A DNA stretch of 64,000 nucleotides from contig NZ_MBEU01000053.1 of assembly GCF_001954275.1 (NCBI RefSeq), positions 124,001 to 188,000 of the forward strand, in the 5' to 3' direction. Source of the stretch: Mycobacterium sp. IS-836 (GTDB lineage Bacteria > Actinomycetota > Actinomycetes > Mycobacteriales > Mycobacteriaceae). Position numbers and translations under genes: made by a program. The notes beneath the pieces are model-generated. The model had not been told where the DNA came from. It made no database searches and saw only the letters and a list, made by a program, of their open reading frames with translations. Positions 25,801-34,026 of this stretch are shown piece by piece; position 1 is the stretch's first letter; the number at the start of each line of letters is the position of its first letter.

Positions 25801-26727
25801 ATGGGCTGGTACATCGTGCGCCGAATCGCCATCATGGTGCCGGTCTTCGTCGGCGCCACGCTGTTGATCTACGGCATGGTTTTCCTGCTGCCCGGTGATC
25901 CGGTGGCGGCGATGGCGGGAGACCGCCCGCTGACCCCGGCGGTGGCGGCGGCGCTGCGCGCCCGCTACCACCTCGACGATCCGTTCATCGTGCAGTACGT
26001 GCGCTACCTGGGTGGTGTCCTGCACGGCGATCTGGGTCGCTCGTTTTCCGGGCTGCCGGTCAGCGCCGTTCTCGCGCATGCGTTTCCGATCACGATCAGA
26101 CTGGCGCTGATCGCGGTGGCGGTGGAATCGGTGCTGGGCGTCGGGTTCGGCGTCGTCGCCGGCCTGCGTCAGGGCGGAATCTTCGATGCCACGGTCCTGC
26201 TCACCGGCCTCGTCATCGTCGCGATACCGATATTCGTCCTCGGCTTCCTCGCACAATTCGTGTTCGGCGTCCGGCTCGGGATAGCGCCCGTGACGGTGGG
26301 CGAGCGGGCGACATTCGCGCGCTTGCTGCTGCCCGGAATCGTCTTGGGCTCGGTGTCGTTCGCGTATGTGGTGCGGTTGACCCGATCGGCGGTGGCCGCC
26401 AACGCCCACGCCGACTATGTGCGCACCGCGACGGCCAAGGGGTTGTCGCGACCGCGAGTGGTGACGGTGCACATCCTGCGTAACTCGCTGATCCCGGTGG
26501 TGACTTTCCTCGGCGCCGACCTGGGGTCGCTGATGGGGGGAGCCGTTGTCACCGAAGGCATCTTCAACATCCATGGTGTCGGCGGCGTGTTGTTTCAGGC
26601 CGTTACCAGGCAGGAGGCGCCGACGGTGGTGTCCATCGTGACGGTGCTGGTGCTCGTCTATTTGGTGGCCAACCTGGTGGTGGATCTGCTCTACGCCGCC
26701 CTCGACCCCCGGATCCGCTATGGCTGA
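25801..26727 (+). CDS. dppB: Peptide ABC transporter permease DppB
   Basis: A 308-residue inner-membrane permease (Rv3665c-like) with six transmembrane helices. The first helix near residues 10-30 is followed by the family PGDPVAAMAG and RYHLDDPFIVQYVRYL segments. The EAA-type loop for contact with the ATPase lies around ADYVRTATAKGLSRPRVVTVHILRNSLIPV. It follows dppA by 1 base and overlaps dppC by 8 bases, so the subunits are made together. Confidence 0.93.
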   Translation: MGWYIVRRIAIMVPVFVGATLLIYGMVFLLPGDPVAAMAGDRPLTPAVAAALRARYHLDDPFIVQYVRYLGGVLHGDLGRSFSGLPVSAVLAHAFPITIRLALIAVAVESVLGVGFGVVAGLRQGGIFDATVLLTGLVIVAIPIFVLGFLAQFVFGVRLGIAPVTVGERATFARLLLPGIVLGSVSFAYVVRLTRSAVAANAHADYVRTATAKGLSRPRVVTVHILRNSLIPVVTFLGADLGSLMGGAVVTEGIFNIHGVGGVLFQAVTRQEAPTVVSIVTVLVLVYLVANLVVDLLYAALDPRIRYG

Positions 26728-27595
26728 ACACATCCCGGTCCATCACGGCTTCTGGCGCGACACGTGGCGCACGCTGCGCCGGCGTCCGAAGTTCGTCGTC
26801 GCCGCCGCGCTGATCGTCGTCATAGTAGTGGTCGCGATCTTCCCCGAGTGGTTCACCGGAATCGATCCCACCTATGCCGATCCCAGCCAAAGCCTGCTTC
26901 CCCCGTCGGGCGCGCACCGGTTCGGCACCGACTTGCAGGGCCACGACATCTACGCGCGCACCGTTTACGGGGCGCGGGCCTCGGTGATGGTGGGACTGGG
27001 GGCCACCCTGCTTGTCTTTCTCGTCGGAGGGGCCCTGGGCGCGCTGGCCGGCTTCTACGGCGGCTGGATCGATGCGGTGGTCTCGCGGATCAGCGACATC
27101 TTCTTCGGGCTGCCCCTGCTGCTCGCCGCCATCGTGCTCATGGGTGTCTTGCACCACCGCCGGGTGTGGACGGTGATCGTCATCCTGGCCGTGTTCGGCT
27201 GGCCGCAGGTGGCCAGGATCGCGCGCGGCGCGGTGCTGCAGGCGCGGTCAAGCGATTATGTTCTGGCGGCGAAGGCCTTGGGGCTGAGCGACTTCCAGAT
27301 CCTGCTCCGGCATGCGCTGCCCAATGCGTTGGGCCCCGTTTTCGCGGTGGCCACCCTTGCCTTCGGCGTCTTCATCGTCACCGAGGCCTCGCTGTCCTAC
27401 CTCGGCGTCGGATTGCCGACCTCGGTGGTGTCCTGGGGTGGGGACATCAACCTGGCGCAGAGCCGGCTGCGGTCCGGCTCGCCGATCCTGTTCTATCCGG
27501 CCGGCGCGCTGGCGATTACGGTGCTGGCGTTCATGATGATGGGTGACGCGCTGCGCGACGCACTCGATCCGGCCTCGCGGGCGGTGCGCGCATGA
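26720..27595 (+). CDS. dppC: Peptide ABC transporter permease DppC
   Basis: A 291-residue second permease (Rv3664c-like). The N-terminal WRDTWRTLRRRPKFVVAAALIVVIV is the OppC-type start, HRFGTDLQGHDIYARTVYGARASV the conserved periplasmic-proximal region, and SDYVLAAKALGLSDFQILLRHALPNALGPV the EAA loop. Six transmembrane helices are expected. It overlaps dppB by 8 bases and dppD by 4. Confidence 0.93.
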   Translation: MAEHIPVHHGFWRDTWRTLRRRPKFVVAAALIVVIVVVAIFPEWFTGIDPTYADPSQSLLPPSGAHRFGTDLQGHDIYARTVYGARASVMVGLGATLLVFLVGGALGALAGFYGGWIDAVVSRISDIFFGLPLLLAAIVLMGVLHHRRVWTVIVILAVFGWPQVARIARGAVLQARSSDYVLAAKALGLSDFQILLRHALPNALGPVFAVATLAFGVFIVTEASLSYLGVGLPTSVVSWGGDINLAQSRLRSGSPILFYPAGALAITVLAFMMMGDALRDALDPASRAVRA

Positions 27596-29193
27596 ACGAA
27601 GCACCACTGTTGTCGGTCGAGGGCCTGGAGGTCACGTTCGGCGACCACGCCGCATTGTGTGGAGTCGACCTGACGGTGGCGCGCGGGCAGACGGTCGCGG
27701 TGGTGGGCGAATCCGGATCCGGCAAATCCACCACGGCCGCCGCCGTTCTCGGCCTGCTTCCGCCGGGCGGGCGAATCACGGCCGGGCGCATCATGTTCGA
27801 CGGGCGCGACGTCACCTCGACCGATCGCCGGGTGCTCCGCTCGATCCGTGGGCGCTCCATCGGATACGTGCCGCAAGATCCGATGACCAACCTCAACCCG
27901 GTCTGGAAGGTGGGCTTTCAGATCCGGGAAGCGTTGCGGGCCAACGCGAATGGCCGCGAGGCGCGCCGACGAGCGCTGGAACTGCTCGCCGAGGCCGGCG
28001 TGCCCGAGCCGGCGAAGCTGGCCGGCCGCTACCCGCATCAGCTGTCCGGCGGCATGTGTCAACGCGCGCTGATCGCCATCGGCTTGGCCGGCCGGCCGCA
28101 GCTGCTCATCGCCGACGAGCCGACCTCGGCTCTGGACGTGACCGTGCAGCGGCAGGTGCTCGACCATCTGCAGCGCCTCACCGACGAGCTGGGCACCGCG
28201 CTGCTGCTGATCACTCACGACCTCGCGCTGGCCGCCGAACGCGCCGAGCGTGTGGTCGTCGTCCATCGCGGAGTCGTGGTGGAATCGGGTGCGGCACAGG
28301 CCATCCTGCAGGACCCGCGGCACGAGTACACCCGGCGGTTGGTGGCCGCGGCCCCGTCGCTCACGGCCCGCAGCCCCCGCAGCCGGCCCGCGGCTGGCGA
28401 GCACATCCTGGCGGCTTCCGAGCTGACCAAGGTCTACCGGGAGTCGCGTGGCGCACCGTGGCGGCGGACCGAGTTTCGCGCCGTCGACGACGTGTCGTTC
28501 CGCCTGCGACGGGCCAGCACCCTGGCGATCGTCGGGGAGTCGGGCTCGGGCAAATCGACGGTGGCGCGGATGGTGCTTGGCCTGCTGCAACCCACGTCGG
28601 GTTCGGTGGTGTTCGACGGCACCAGTGTCGACACACTGGACCGGGACGCGGCGATGGCCTTTCGCCGGCGGGTGCAGCCGGTGTTCCAGAACCCTTACAG
28701 CAGCCTGGATCCCATGTATTCGGTGTTTCGCACCATCGAGGAGCCGTTGCGGATCCACCGCGTGGGCGACCGCGGGCAGCGCCGTCGGGCGGTGCACGAG
28801 CTCCTCGACCAGGTGGCCCTCCCGTCGTCGGTGCTGGGGCGGCTGCCCCGCGAGCTGTCCGGCGGTCAACGGCAACGGGTCGCGATCGCGCGGGCGCTGG
28901 CGCTGCGGCCCGAGGTGCTGGTGTGCGACGAGGCGGTCTCGGCGCTCGACGTCCTGGTGCAGGCCCAAATCCTCGAATTGCTGGCCCAGCTGCAGGCCGA
29001 ACTCGGCCTGGCCTACCTGTTCATCAGCCACGACCTGGCGGTCATCCGGCAGATCGCCGACGACGTCCTGGTGATGAGGGCGGGCCGGGTGGTGGAGCGG
29101 GCACCCACCGAGGAACTGTTCGCTCGGCCGGGTCACGAGTACACCCGCCAGTTGCTGGAGGCCATTCCGTGCGCGCCGGCGCCGCCCGGCTAG
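27592..29193 (+). CDS. dppD: Peptide ABC transporter ATPase DppD (two fused ATP-binding domains)
   Basis: A 533-residue ATPase holding two complete ABC cassettes in one chain (about 1-255 and 275-530), equivalent to separate OppD and OppF. Each has Walker A GESGSGKST, the signature (LSGGMCQRA and LSGGQRQRV) and Walker B (LLIADEPTSALD and LVCDEAVSALD). In the second Walker B region Ala-Val replaces Pro-Thr of the usual DEPTSALD; the catalytic Glu is kept. It matches M. tuberculosis Rv3663c. Start overlaps dppC by 4 bases. Confidence 0.94.
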   Translation: MNEAPLLSVEGLEVTFGDHAALCGVDLTVARGQTVAVVGESGSGKSTTAAAVLGLLPPGGRITAGRIMFDGRDVTSTDRRVLRSIRGRSIGYVPQDPMTNLNPVWKVGFQIREALRANANGREARRRALELLAEAGVPEPAKLAGRYPHQLSGGMCQRALIAIGLAGRPQLLIADEPTSALDVTVQRQVLDHLQRLTDELGTALLLITHDLALAAERAERVVVVHRGVVVESGAAQAILQDPRHEYTRRLVAAAPSLTARSPRSRPAAGEHILAASELTKVYRESRGAPWRRTEFRAVDDVSFRLRRASTLAIVGESGSGKSTVARMVLGLLQPTSGSVVFDGTSVDTLDRDAAMAFRRRVQPVFQNPYSSLDPMYSVFRTIEEPLRIHRVGDRGQRRRAVHELLDQVALPSSVLGRLPRELSGGQRQRVAIARALALRPEVLVCDEAVSALDVLVQAQILELLAQLQAELGLAYLFISHDLAVIRQIADDVLVMRAGRVVERAPTEELFARPGHEYTRQLLEAIPCAPAPPG

Positions 29194-29204
29194 GTTGGCA
29201 ACCT

Positions 29205-29975
29205 GTGACGGCTGACCCGCTGGCCCCGCTCATGGAGCTCCCCGGCGTCGCCGAGGCCAGCGACCGGGCCCGCGACGCGCTGGGCCGGGCCCACCGCCAC
29301 CCGGCAAATCTGCGGCGTTGGCCGGTGACCGCCGCCGAGGCGGCGTTGCGGTCGGCGCGCGCCTCGTCGGTGCTCGACGGCGGGCCCGTGCGGCTGGAGG
29401 ATCTGGCTGCGGCCGCCCCGGACGGGCCGGCGGCGGGTGATCCGGTGTTCGGCGGAGCGCTGCGGGTGGCCCAGGCGCTGGAGGGCGGCGGGGGTGCGCT
29501 CGTCGGCGTGTGGGAGCGAGCGCCGCTGCAAGCGCTGGCCCGGTTGCACATGCTGGCGGCCGCGGACCTGGTGGACGACGATCGGCTGGGTCGCCCGCGC
29601 GCCGACGGCGAGGTCGGACCCCGGCTGGAGCTGCTGGCGGATTTGGTGACCGGCCGGACGCGCGCGCCCGCGCCGGTGGTCGCCGCGGTCGCACACGGAG
29701 AGCTGCTGACGCTGAAGCCGTTCGGCAGCGCGGACGGCGTGGTGGCCCGTGCGGTGTCGAGGCTGGTGACGATCGCGAGCGGCCTGGATCCCCACGGACT
29801 CGGTGTGCCCGAGGTGAGTTGGATGCGCCAGCCGGCGGACTACCGCGGGGCCGCGCAGCGGTTCGCCGACGGCACGCCGGAGGGGGTGGGCGCTTGGCTG
29901 GTGCTGTGTTGCCGGGCGATGCAGGCCGGCGCGCAGGAGGCGTTGTCGATCGCCGAATCGCTGCCGAATCGATAG
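29205..29975 (+). CDS. Rv3662c-like protein, probable degenerate Fic fold
   Basis: A 256-residue protein starting at a GTG 11 bases after dppD, the same length as I remember for M. tuberculosis Rv3662c. No standard annotation is known to me. EAALRSARASSVLDGG resembles the N-terminal helix of Fic/DOC proteins (xxxSSRIEG). HGELLTLKPFGSADGVVARAVSRL lines up with the Fic motif HPFxDGNGRxxR, but the catalytic His is Lys, GNGR is lost and only PF, the Gly and the last Arg remain. If correct, it kept the fold and lost AMP-transfer activity. Its place at the end of the dpp operon suggests co-expression, not function. Confidence 0.75.
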   Translation: MTADPLAPLMELPGVAEASDRARDALGRAHRHPANLRRWPVTAAEAALRSARASSVLDGGPVRLEDLAAAAPDGPAAGDPVFGGALRVAQALEGGGGALVGVWERAPLQALARLHMLAAADLVDDDRLGRPRADGEVGPRLELLADLVTGRTRAPAPVVAAVAHGELLTLKPFGSADGVVARAVSRLVTIASGLDPHGLGVPEVSWMRQPADYRGAAQRFADGTPEGVGAWLVLCCRAMQAGAQEALSIAESLPNR

Positions 29976-30459
29976 CTTCCAATCGGTAGCCAAAGGACGG
30001 CAAAACGGCGGTGGATAATTCGTCCGAATAAATGTAGAGCGGGCGACGTCCCGAAATATTCGGTCCGCCGCCCGCTAGCACGGAACCCGGTTACCAAGCG
30101 TGCATATCTGGGCTGCGTGGGTGGCCTCGGCGATCTTGCGACGCTTCCGGCTGCAACCCCACCCAAAGGGCCGTCGACACCATCCGCTTTTCGCAATTAC
30201 GCAGGCCCGCAACACTTCTGCCATTATCGCGGCTATGACTCCGCGTGGGTGCCGGGTACCGTGCTGGGCGCCCGGATCGGGAGATCGAACCTTCTCTTCC
30301 GGATCGACCTAGGCCTCACCGGGCTTCCGTGGTTCCATTTGTACTACTGGAGCCTTAGCACAGCAAGGCCCAATTCCGCGAATGTTGCGAAGTGACACCG
30401 GACGGGGTCCTCGAGGTGTTTGCTGTCGGGCCGCCGGCGCGCATCGCGGGCGGGGCACC
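29976..30459. other. 484-base gap between convergent genes, no gene recognised
   Basis: This gap lies between the converging Fic-like gene and the HAD-IB gene. It is longer than normal for convergent mycobacterial genes. Apart from the hairpin at 30038-30076 I see no RNA gene, insertion-sequence end or clear coding sequence. A 70-codon open frame at 30100-30312 has no ribosome site and unconvincing composition. It may be a decayed gene or an unannotated RNA. Confidence 0.55.
30038..30076. terminator. Two-part hairpin in the convergent gap
   Basis: AGCGGGCG (30038-30045) pairs with CGCCCGCT (30069-30076), and inside it CCGAA (30051-30055) pairs with TTCGG (30059-30063) around ATA. It lies 63 bases after the Fic-like gene's stop and could end dpp-operon transcription. 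No T-run follows. Confidence 0.4.
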
Positions 30460-31323
30460 TCAGCGCTCGAACGCGAAGCGGCGCAACAACGAGTAGGTAA
30501 CTGCCCCGGCGGCCAGCGCGCTGATTCCCACCGCGGCGGTGGTTGCGATCGCCGCGCCCGACGGCGCCGGAATTCGGTCCCGCAGGGACACCGGCCGGGA
30601 AAACATCAGCACGGGCCAACCGCGGTCGGTGGCTTCTTTTCGCAGCCCGCGGTCGGGGTTGACCACACTCGGGTGGCCGACGACCTCGAGCATCGGCAGG
30701 TCGGTGATCGAGTCGGAATAGGCGTAGCAGTGCTCGAGCGGGTAGCCCTCGCGGGCGGCGAGCTCGCGGATCGCCTGAACCTTGCCCTCGCCGTAGCAGT
30801 AGAACGCCACCTCGCCGGTGTACTTGCCGTCCTCGACAACCATCCGCGTCGCCATCGCATGGGTGGCGCCCAGGGCCCGCGCGATCGGCGCGACGATTTC
30901 CTCCCCGGAGGCCGAGACCACCACGACGTCGCGGCCGCACAACTTGTGGGCCGCGATCAGGTCGGCGGCCTCCGCGAACACCAGGGGAGTCACGATGTCG
31001 TGCAGCGTTTCGTTGACGATCGACTTGACCTGAGCCACGTCCCATCCGGTGCACATGTTGGCCAAGTGGGTGCGCATCCGGTCCATCTGGTCATGATCGG
31101 CACCGGAGAGCAGAAATATGAACTGGGCGTAGCTGGACTTGAGCACGGCGCGCCGGTTGAGCAGTCCCTGATTGAAGAACGGTTTGCTGAACGCCAGTGT
31201 GCTGGACTTGGCGATGATCGTCTTGTCGAGGTCGAAGAAGGCGGCCGTGCGGGCGTGGGCGGCGGTGGTCGCCGACGTTTGCGGTGAAGTTTGCTGCTGC
31301 GCGGCCGGGTCGAAGACGGTCAC
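30460..31323 (-). CDS. HAD-IB (SerB-like) phosphatase with C-terminal membrane helix
   Basis: A 287-residue protein using the GTG at 31323; this gives exactly the length I recall for M. tuberculosis Rv3661, while the frame is open 15 codons further. HAD motifs: FFDLDKTI (DxD nucleophile pair), VVVSASGEE (motif II), Lys in YGEGKVQAI and SDSITDLPML (motif IV). This is the subfamily IB that includes phosphoserine phosphatase and CicA. A hydrophobic helix at about 255-280 (AIATTAAVGISALAAGAVTYSLL) likely anchors it. The CicA-like group has cell-division links; its neighbour ssd is also a division regulator. Substrate unknown. Confidence 0.88.
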   Translation of the reverse strand: MTVFDPAAQQQTSPQTSATTAAHARTAAFFDLDKTIIAKSSTLAFSKPFFNQGLLNRRAVLKSSYAQFIFLLSGADHDQMDRMRTHLANMCTGWDVAQVKSIVNETLHDIVTPLVFAEAADLIAAHKLCGRDVVVVSASGEEIVAPIARALGATHAMATRMVVEDGKYTGEVAFYCYGEGKVQAIRELAAREGYPLEHCYAYSDSITDLPMLEVVGHPSVVNPDRGLRKEATDRGWPVLMFSRPVSLRDRIPAPSGAAIATTAAVGISALAAGAVTYSLLRRFAFER

Positions 31324-31453
31324 CGGCCTAGCATATGTCGGCGGTCCGACCGGGCGGCGGCCTTGCATCCAAATCGGCGCTTCGTCGACGTGTGGCGGGC
31401 GGGACCGCCGGTGTTTTTGCGGCTCAACGTGTTTTTTCGGATAGAAGAAGCTA

Positions 31454-31484
31454 TTGCGTTAATGCGCACTGTCATGTGTATAGT
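31454..31484 (+). promoter_or_regulatory. Promoter of the 6C small RNA
   Basis: TATAGT at 31479-31484 is a near-perfect -10 box, with TTGCGT at 31454-31459 as a possible -35 (19-base spacing). The predicted start is near 31490-31492, immediately before the structured RNA. The local sequence is AT-richer than the flanks. Confidence 0.65.
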
Positions 31485-31489
31485 AAGCA

Positions 31490-31590
31490 GTACTCGGCCT
31501 GAGCCGAGGGTGTATCAGCCCGACCCCCCGGGGCTGATACACGACGACCCTCGCCTCCTCCCCCCCTGGCGGGGGTCGTCCCTTTTCTGG
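31490..31590 (+). ncRNA. 6C small RNA (B11-like)
   Basis: Two strong stem-loops with C-run loops mark the actinobacterial 6C RNA. Stem 1 pairs 31510-31521 with 31531-31542 (12 perfect pairs) around a loop containing six Cs. Stem 2 pairs 31543-31555 with 31568-31580 (one G-U pair) around a loop with a run of seven Cs, and CCTTTTC follows as a terminator. Position between an Rv3661-like and an Rv3660c-like gene, and the strand, match the M. tuberculosis small RNA B11. The C-rich loops pair with G-rich ribosome-binding sites of target mRNAs, including DNA replication and secretion genes; overexpression is toxic. Confidence 0.92.
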
Positions 31591-31765
31591 GGTAAAGAAT
31601 TCGGTCGTTCCGCGCGATTGGCGCGACCTTGTGCGCGTTGCGGGGACCGGGTGATCCGTAAGCTGAGCGCGCGTTGGGCAACGCCTTTGTGCACACTTGC
31701 GTCTCTCTCCACAAATCCGGGTTTGGCACTGGTGTCCCAAGGTCGTGGCCGCGCACGGTGAGTGG

Positions 31766-32866
31766 GTGACTGCTAATACCCGCGTCGTTCCGCCGGGCTC
31801 GGCGGGCGTGCTGGCGGCGCTGACGGATGCGGAGTTGCGCGAAGAACTCGACCGGGTGGCCGCCGCCGTCGGGGTTCGGGTGGTCCATGTCGGCGATTCC
31901 GTGGTGAGTAGGAAAACGTGGTCGGCGGCCGCGGCGGTGGTGCTCGACGCGGCGACGGCCGATCGATGCGCGCAGACGGCTCTCCCGCGGCGCGCACATG
32001 TCAGCGTGTTGACCGCCGTCGAACCCACGGCGGCGACGTGGACGGCGGCCATCGCCGTCGGCGCCCAGCATGTGCTGCGGATGCCCGCGCAGGAAGATGA
32101 ATTGATCCGCAACCTCGCCGAGGCCGCCGAATCGGCGCGTGAAGCTGGGCCGCGAGGCGAGGTCTTGGGCGTGATCGGCGGGTGCGGTGGGGCCGGAGCT
32201 TCTTTGCTGGCGGTTGCGTTGGCCTTGGCCGCCCGCGACGCGCTGTTGGTGGACCTCGATCCCTGGGGCGGCGGCATCGATTTGCTGGTGGGCGGCGAAA
32301 CCGCGCCGGGTCTGCGGTGGCCCGATCTGGCGCTGCAGGGCGGCCGGCTTAACTGGTCGGCGGTGCGCGATGCCCTGCCGCGACATCGCGGAATCAGCAT
32401 GCTCTCGGGCACGCGGCGCTCCTGCGAATTGGACGCGGCGCCGGTGGAAGCCATCGTCGATGCCGGTCGCCGCGGGGGAGTCACCGTGGTGTGCGATCTT
32501 CCCCGCCGCCTCACCGATGCGGCCCAAGCGGCGCTGTACGCCGCCGATCTCGTGGTGGTCGTCAGCCCGTGCGACGTGCGGGCGTGCGCGTCGACCGCGG
32601 CGATGGCCCCGGTGCTGGCCGCGATCAATCCCAATGTCGGGCTGGTCGTACGGGGACCGTCGCCGGGTGGATTGCGCGCGGCCGAGTTCGCCGATATCGC
32701 CGGCTTGCCGCTGCTGGCGTCGATGAGGGCCGAGCCGCAACTCGCGGGGCGGGTGGAGCAAGGCGGTCTGCGCCCGGGGCGGCGATCCGCGCTCGCGGTC
32801 GCGGCGCTCCGGGTGCTTGCCGTGCTGCAGCGTGCGGGCTCGGCCGCGCAGGGTAGGGCGGCGTGA
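31766..32866 (+). CDS. ssd: Septum-site-determining-like protein Ssd (MinD/CpaE family)
   Basis: A 366-residue protein corresponding to M. tuberculosis Rv3660c (Ssd), reported to block septation and induce dormancy-like changes when overexpressed. GTG at 31766 was chosen; the frame is open to 31697, and the start is not certain because conserved sequence begins at LTDAELREELDRVAAAVGVR. An N-terminal receiver-like part (1-130) precedes a MinD-type ATPase fold. Its P-loop is deviant: VIGGCGGAGASLLAV lacks the usual GKS/T lysine, so ATP use is doubtful. VDLDPWGGGIDLLVGGE is the switch region. It heads the Tad cluster, like CpaE in other pilus systems, and overlaps tadA by 4 bases. Confidence 0.88.
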   Translation: MTANTRVVPPGSAGVLAALTDAELREELDRVAAAVGVRVVHVGDSVVSRKTWSAAAAVVLDAATADRCAQTALPRRAHVSVLTAVEPTAATWTAAIAVGAQHVLRMPAQEDELIRNLAEAAESAREAGPRGEVLGVIGGCGGAGASLLAVALALAARDALLVDLDPWGGGIDLLVGGETAPGLRWPDLALQGGRLNWSAVRDALPRHRGISMLSGTRRSCELDAAPVEAIVDAGRRGGVTVVCDLPRRLTDAAQAALYAADLVVVVSPCDVRACASTAAMAPVLAAINPNVGLVVRGPSPGGLRAAEFADIAGLPLLASMRAEPQLAGRVEQGGLRPGRRSALAVAALRVLAVLQRAGSAAQGRAA

Positions 32867-34026
32867 GCGGCTCGCTGATCGACCGGGTGCGTGAGCGGCT
32901 GGCGGTCGAGTCCGCCCCGCTGCGGCCCAACGTGGTGGCCGCCGCGATCCGGGCCGAATCCAACGGGGTGCTCGGCGATACCGAGGTTCTCGCCAATCTT
33001 CGTGTGCTGCAGACCGAGCTCACCGGTGCCGGCATCCTCGAACCGTTGTTGTGCGCGGACGGCACGACCGACGTCTTGGTCACCGCACCCGACGCGGTAT
33101 GGGTCGACGACGGAAACGGCTTGCGGCGCAGCCAGATCCGGTTCGCCGACGAGGCGGCGGTGCGGCGGCTGGCGCAGCGGCTGGCCCTGGCCGCCGGCCG
33201 GCGGCTCGACGACGCGCAGCCCTGGGTGGACGGGCAGTTGACCGGTATCGGTGCCGGCGGGTTCGCGGTGCGGCTCCACGCGGTGCTGCCGCCCGTGGCC
33301 GCCGGAGGGACCTGTTTGTCGCTGCGGGTATTGCGGCCGGCCACACAGGATTTGGCGGCGCTTGCCGCGGCGGGTGCGATCGAGCCCCGGGCCGCCGCGC
33401 TGGTGTCCGACATCATCGCCGCCCGGTTGGCCTTTCTCGTGTGCGGCGGGACGGGAGCGGGGAAGACGACCCTGCTGGCGGCGATGCTGAGCGCCGTGTC
33501 GCCGGCCGAGCGGATCGTGTGCGTGGAGGATGCTGCCGAGCTGGCGCCCCGACATCCGCATCTGGTCAAGCTGGTCGCGCGGTGCGCCAACGTCGAGGGC
33601 GTCGGCGAGGTTCCGCTACGCCAACTCGTCCGGCAGGCGCTGCGAATGCGGCCCGATCGCATCGTGGTCGGGGAGGTGCGGGGCGCCGAAGTGGTGGACC
33701 TGCTGGCCGCGCTGAACACCGGCCACGACGGCGGGGCCGGCACGGTGCATGCCAACAACCCGGGCGAGGTTCCCGCCCGGCTGGAGGCGTTGGGGGCGCT
33801 CGGCGGTCTGGACCGGGCCGCGCTGCACAGCCAACTGGCCGCGGCGGTCCAGGTGTTGCTGCATGTCGCCCGGGACCGCGCCGGCAAGCGCCGGCTCGCC
33901 GAGATCGCCACGCTGCGCCACGATGACGGGCGGGTTCGAGCGGTCACGGTGTGGCACGCGGACCGCGGAATGACCGACGATGCGGAGGACCTGCACCGTT
34001 TGCTGCGCGCCCGGATGCCGGCATGA
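32863..34026 (+). CDS. tadA: Tad secretion ATPase TadA/CpaF
   Basis: A 387-residue type II/IV secretion ATPase (Rv3659c-like). The N-terminal CpaF region contains VLVTAPDAVWVDDGNGL. Walker A is CGGTGAGKTTLLAAML, the Asp box and Walker B run through VCVEDAAELAPRHPH and MRPDRIVVGEVRGAEVVDLL, and HDGGAGTVHANNPGEVPARLE is the His box. It should power assembly of the Flp-like pilin encoded downstream. Overlaps with ssd and tadB (4 bases each) show tight coupling. Confidence 0.93.
   Translation: MSGSLIDRVRERLAVESAPLRPNVVAAAIRAESNGVLGDTEVLANLRVLQTELTGAGILEPLLCADGTTDVLVTAPDAVWVDDGNGLRRSQIRFADEAAVRRLAQRLALAAGRRLDDAQPWVDGQLTGIGAGGFAVRLHAVLPPVAAGGTCLSLRVLRPATQDLAALAAAGAIEPRAAALVSDIIAARLAFLVCGGTGAGKTTLLAAMLSAVSPAERIVCVEDAAELAPRHPHLVKLVARCANVEGVGEVPLRQLVRQALRMRPDRIVVGEVRGAEVVDLLAALNTGHDGGAGTVHANNPGEVPARLEALGALGGLDRAALHSQLAAAVQVLLHVARDRAGKRRLAEIATLRHDDGRVRAVTVWHADRGMTDDAEDLHRLLRARMPA

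Noticed and set aside
28215..28430. Possible separate small gene between the two ATPase halves of dppD
   Set aside because: It is a minus-strand shadow; dppD reads continuously through as one two-domain protein.
30100..30312. Open frame of 70 codons in the long convergent gap
   Set aside because: No ribosome site, arginine/proline/serine-rich composition typical of a chance high-GC frame, and no recognisable motif.
31500..31590. CRISPR-like repeats suggested by paired C-rich hairpins
   Set aside because: There are only two hairpins of different sequence with no repeat-spacer pattern; the 6C small RNA explains them. No CRISPR array was seen anywhere in the window.
31459..33561. A 700-codon minus-strand open frame over the 6C RNA, ssd and tadA
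   Set aside because: It crosses the small RNA and two clear genes on the other strand; serine/arginine/threonine-rich shadow composition.
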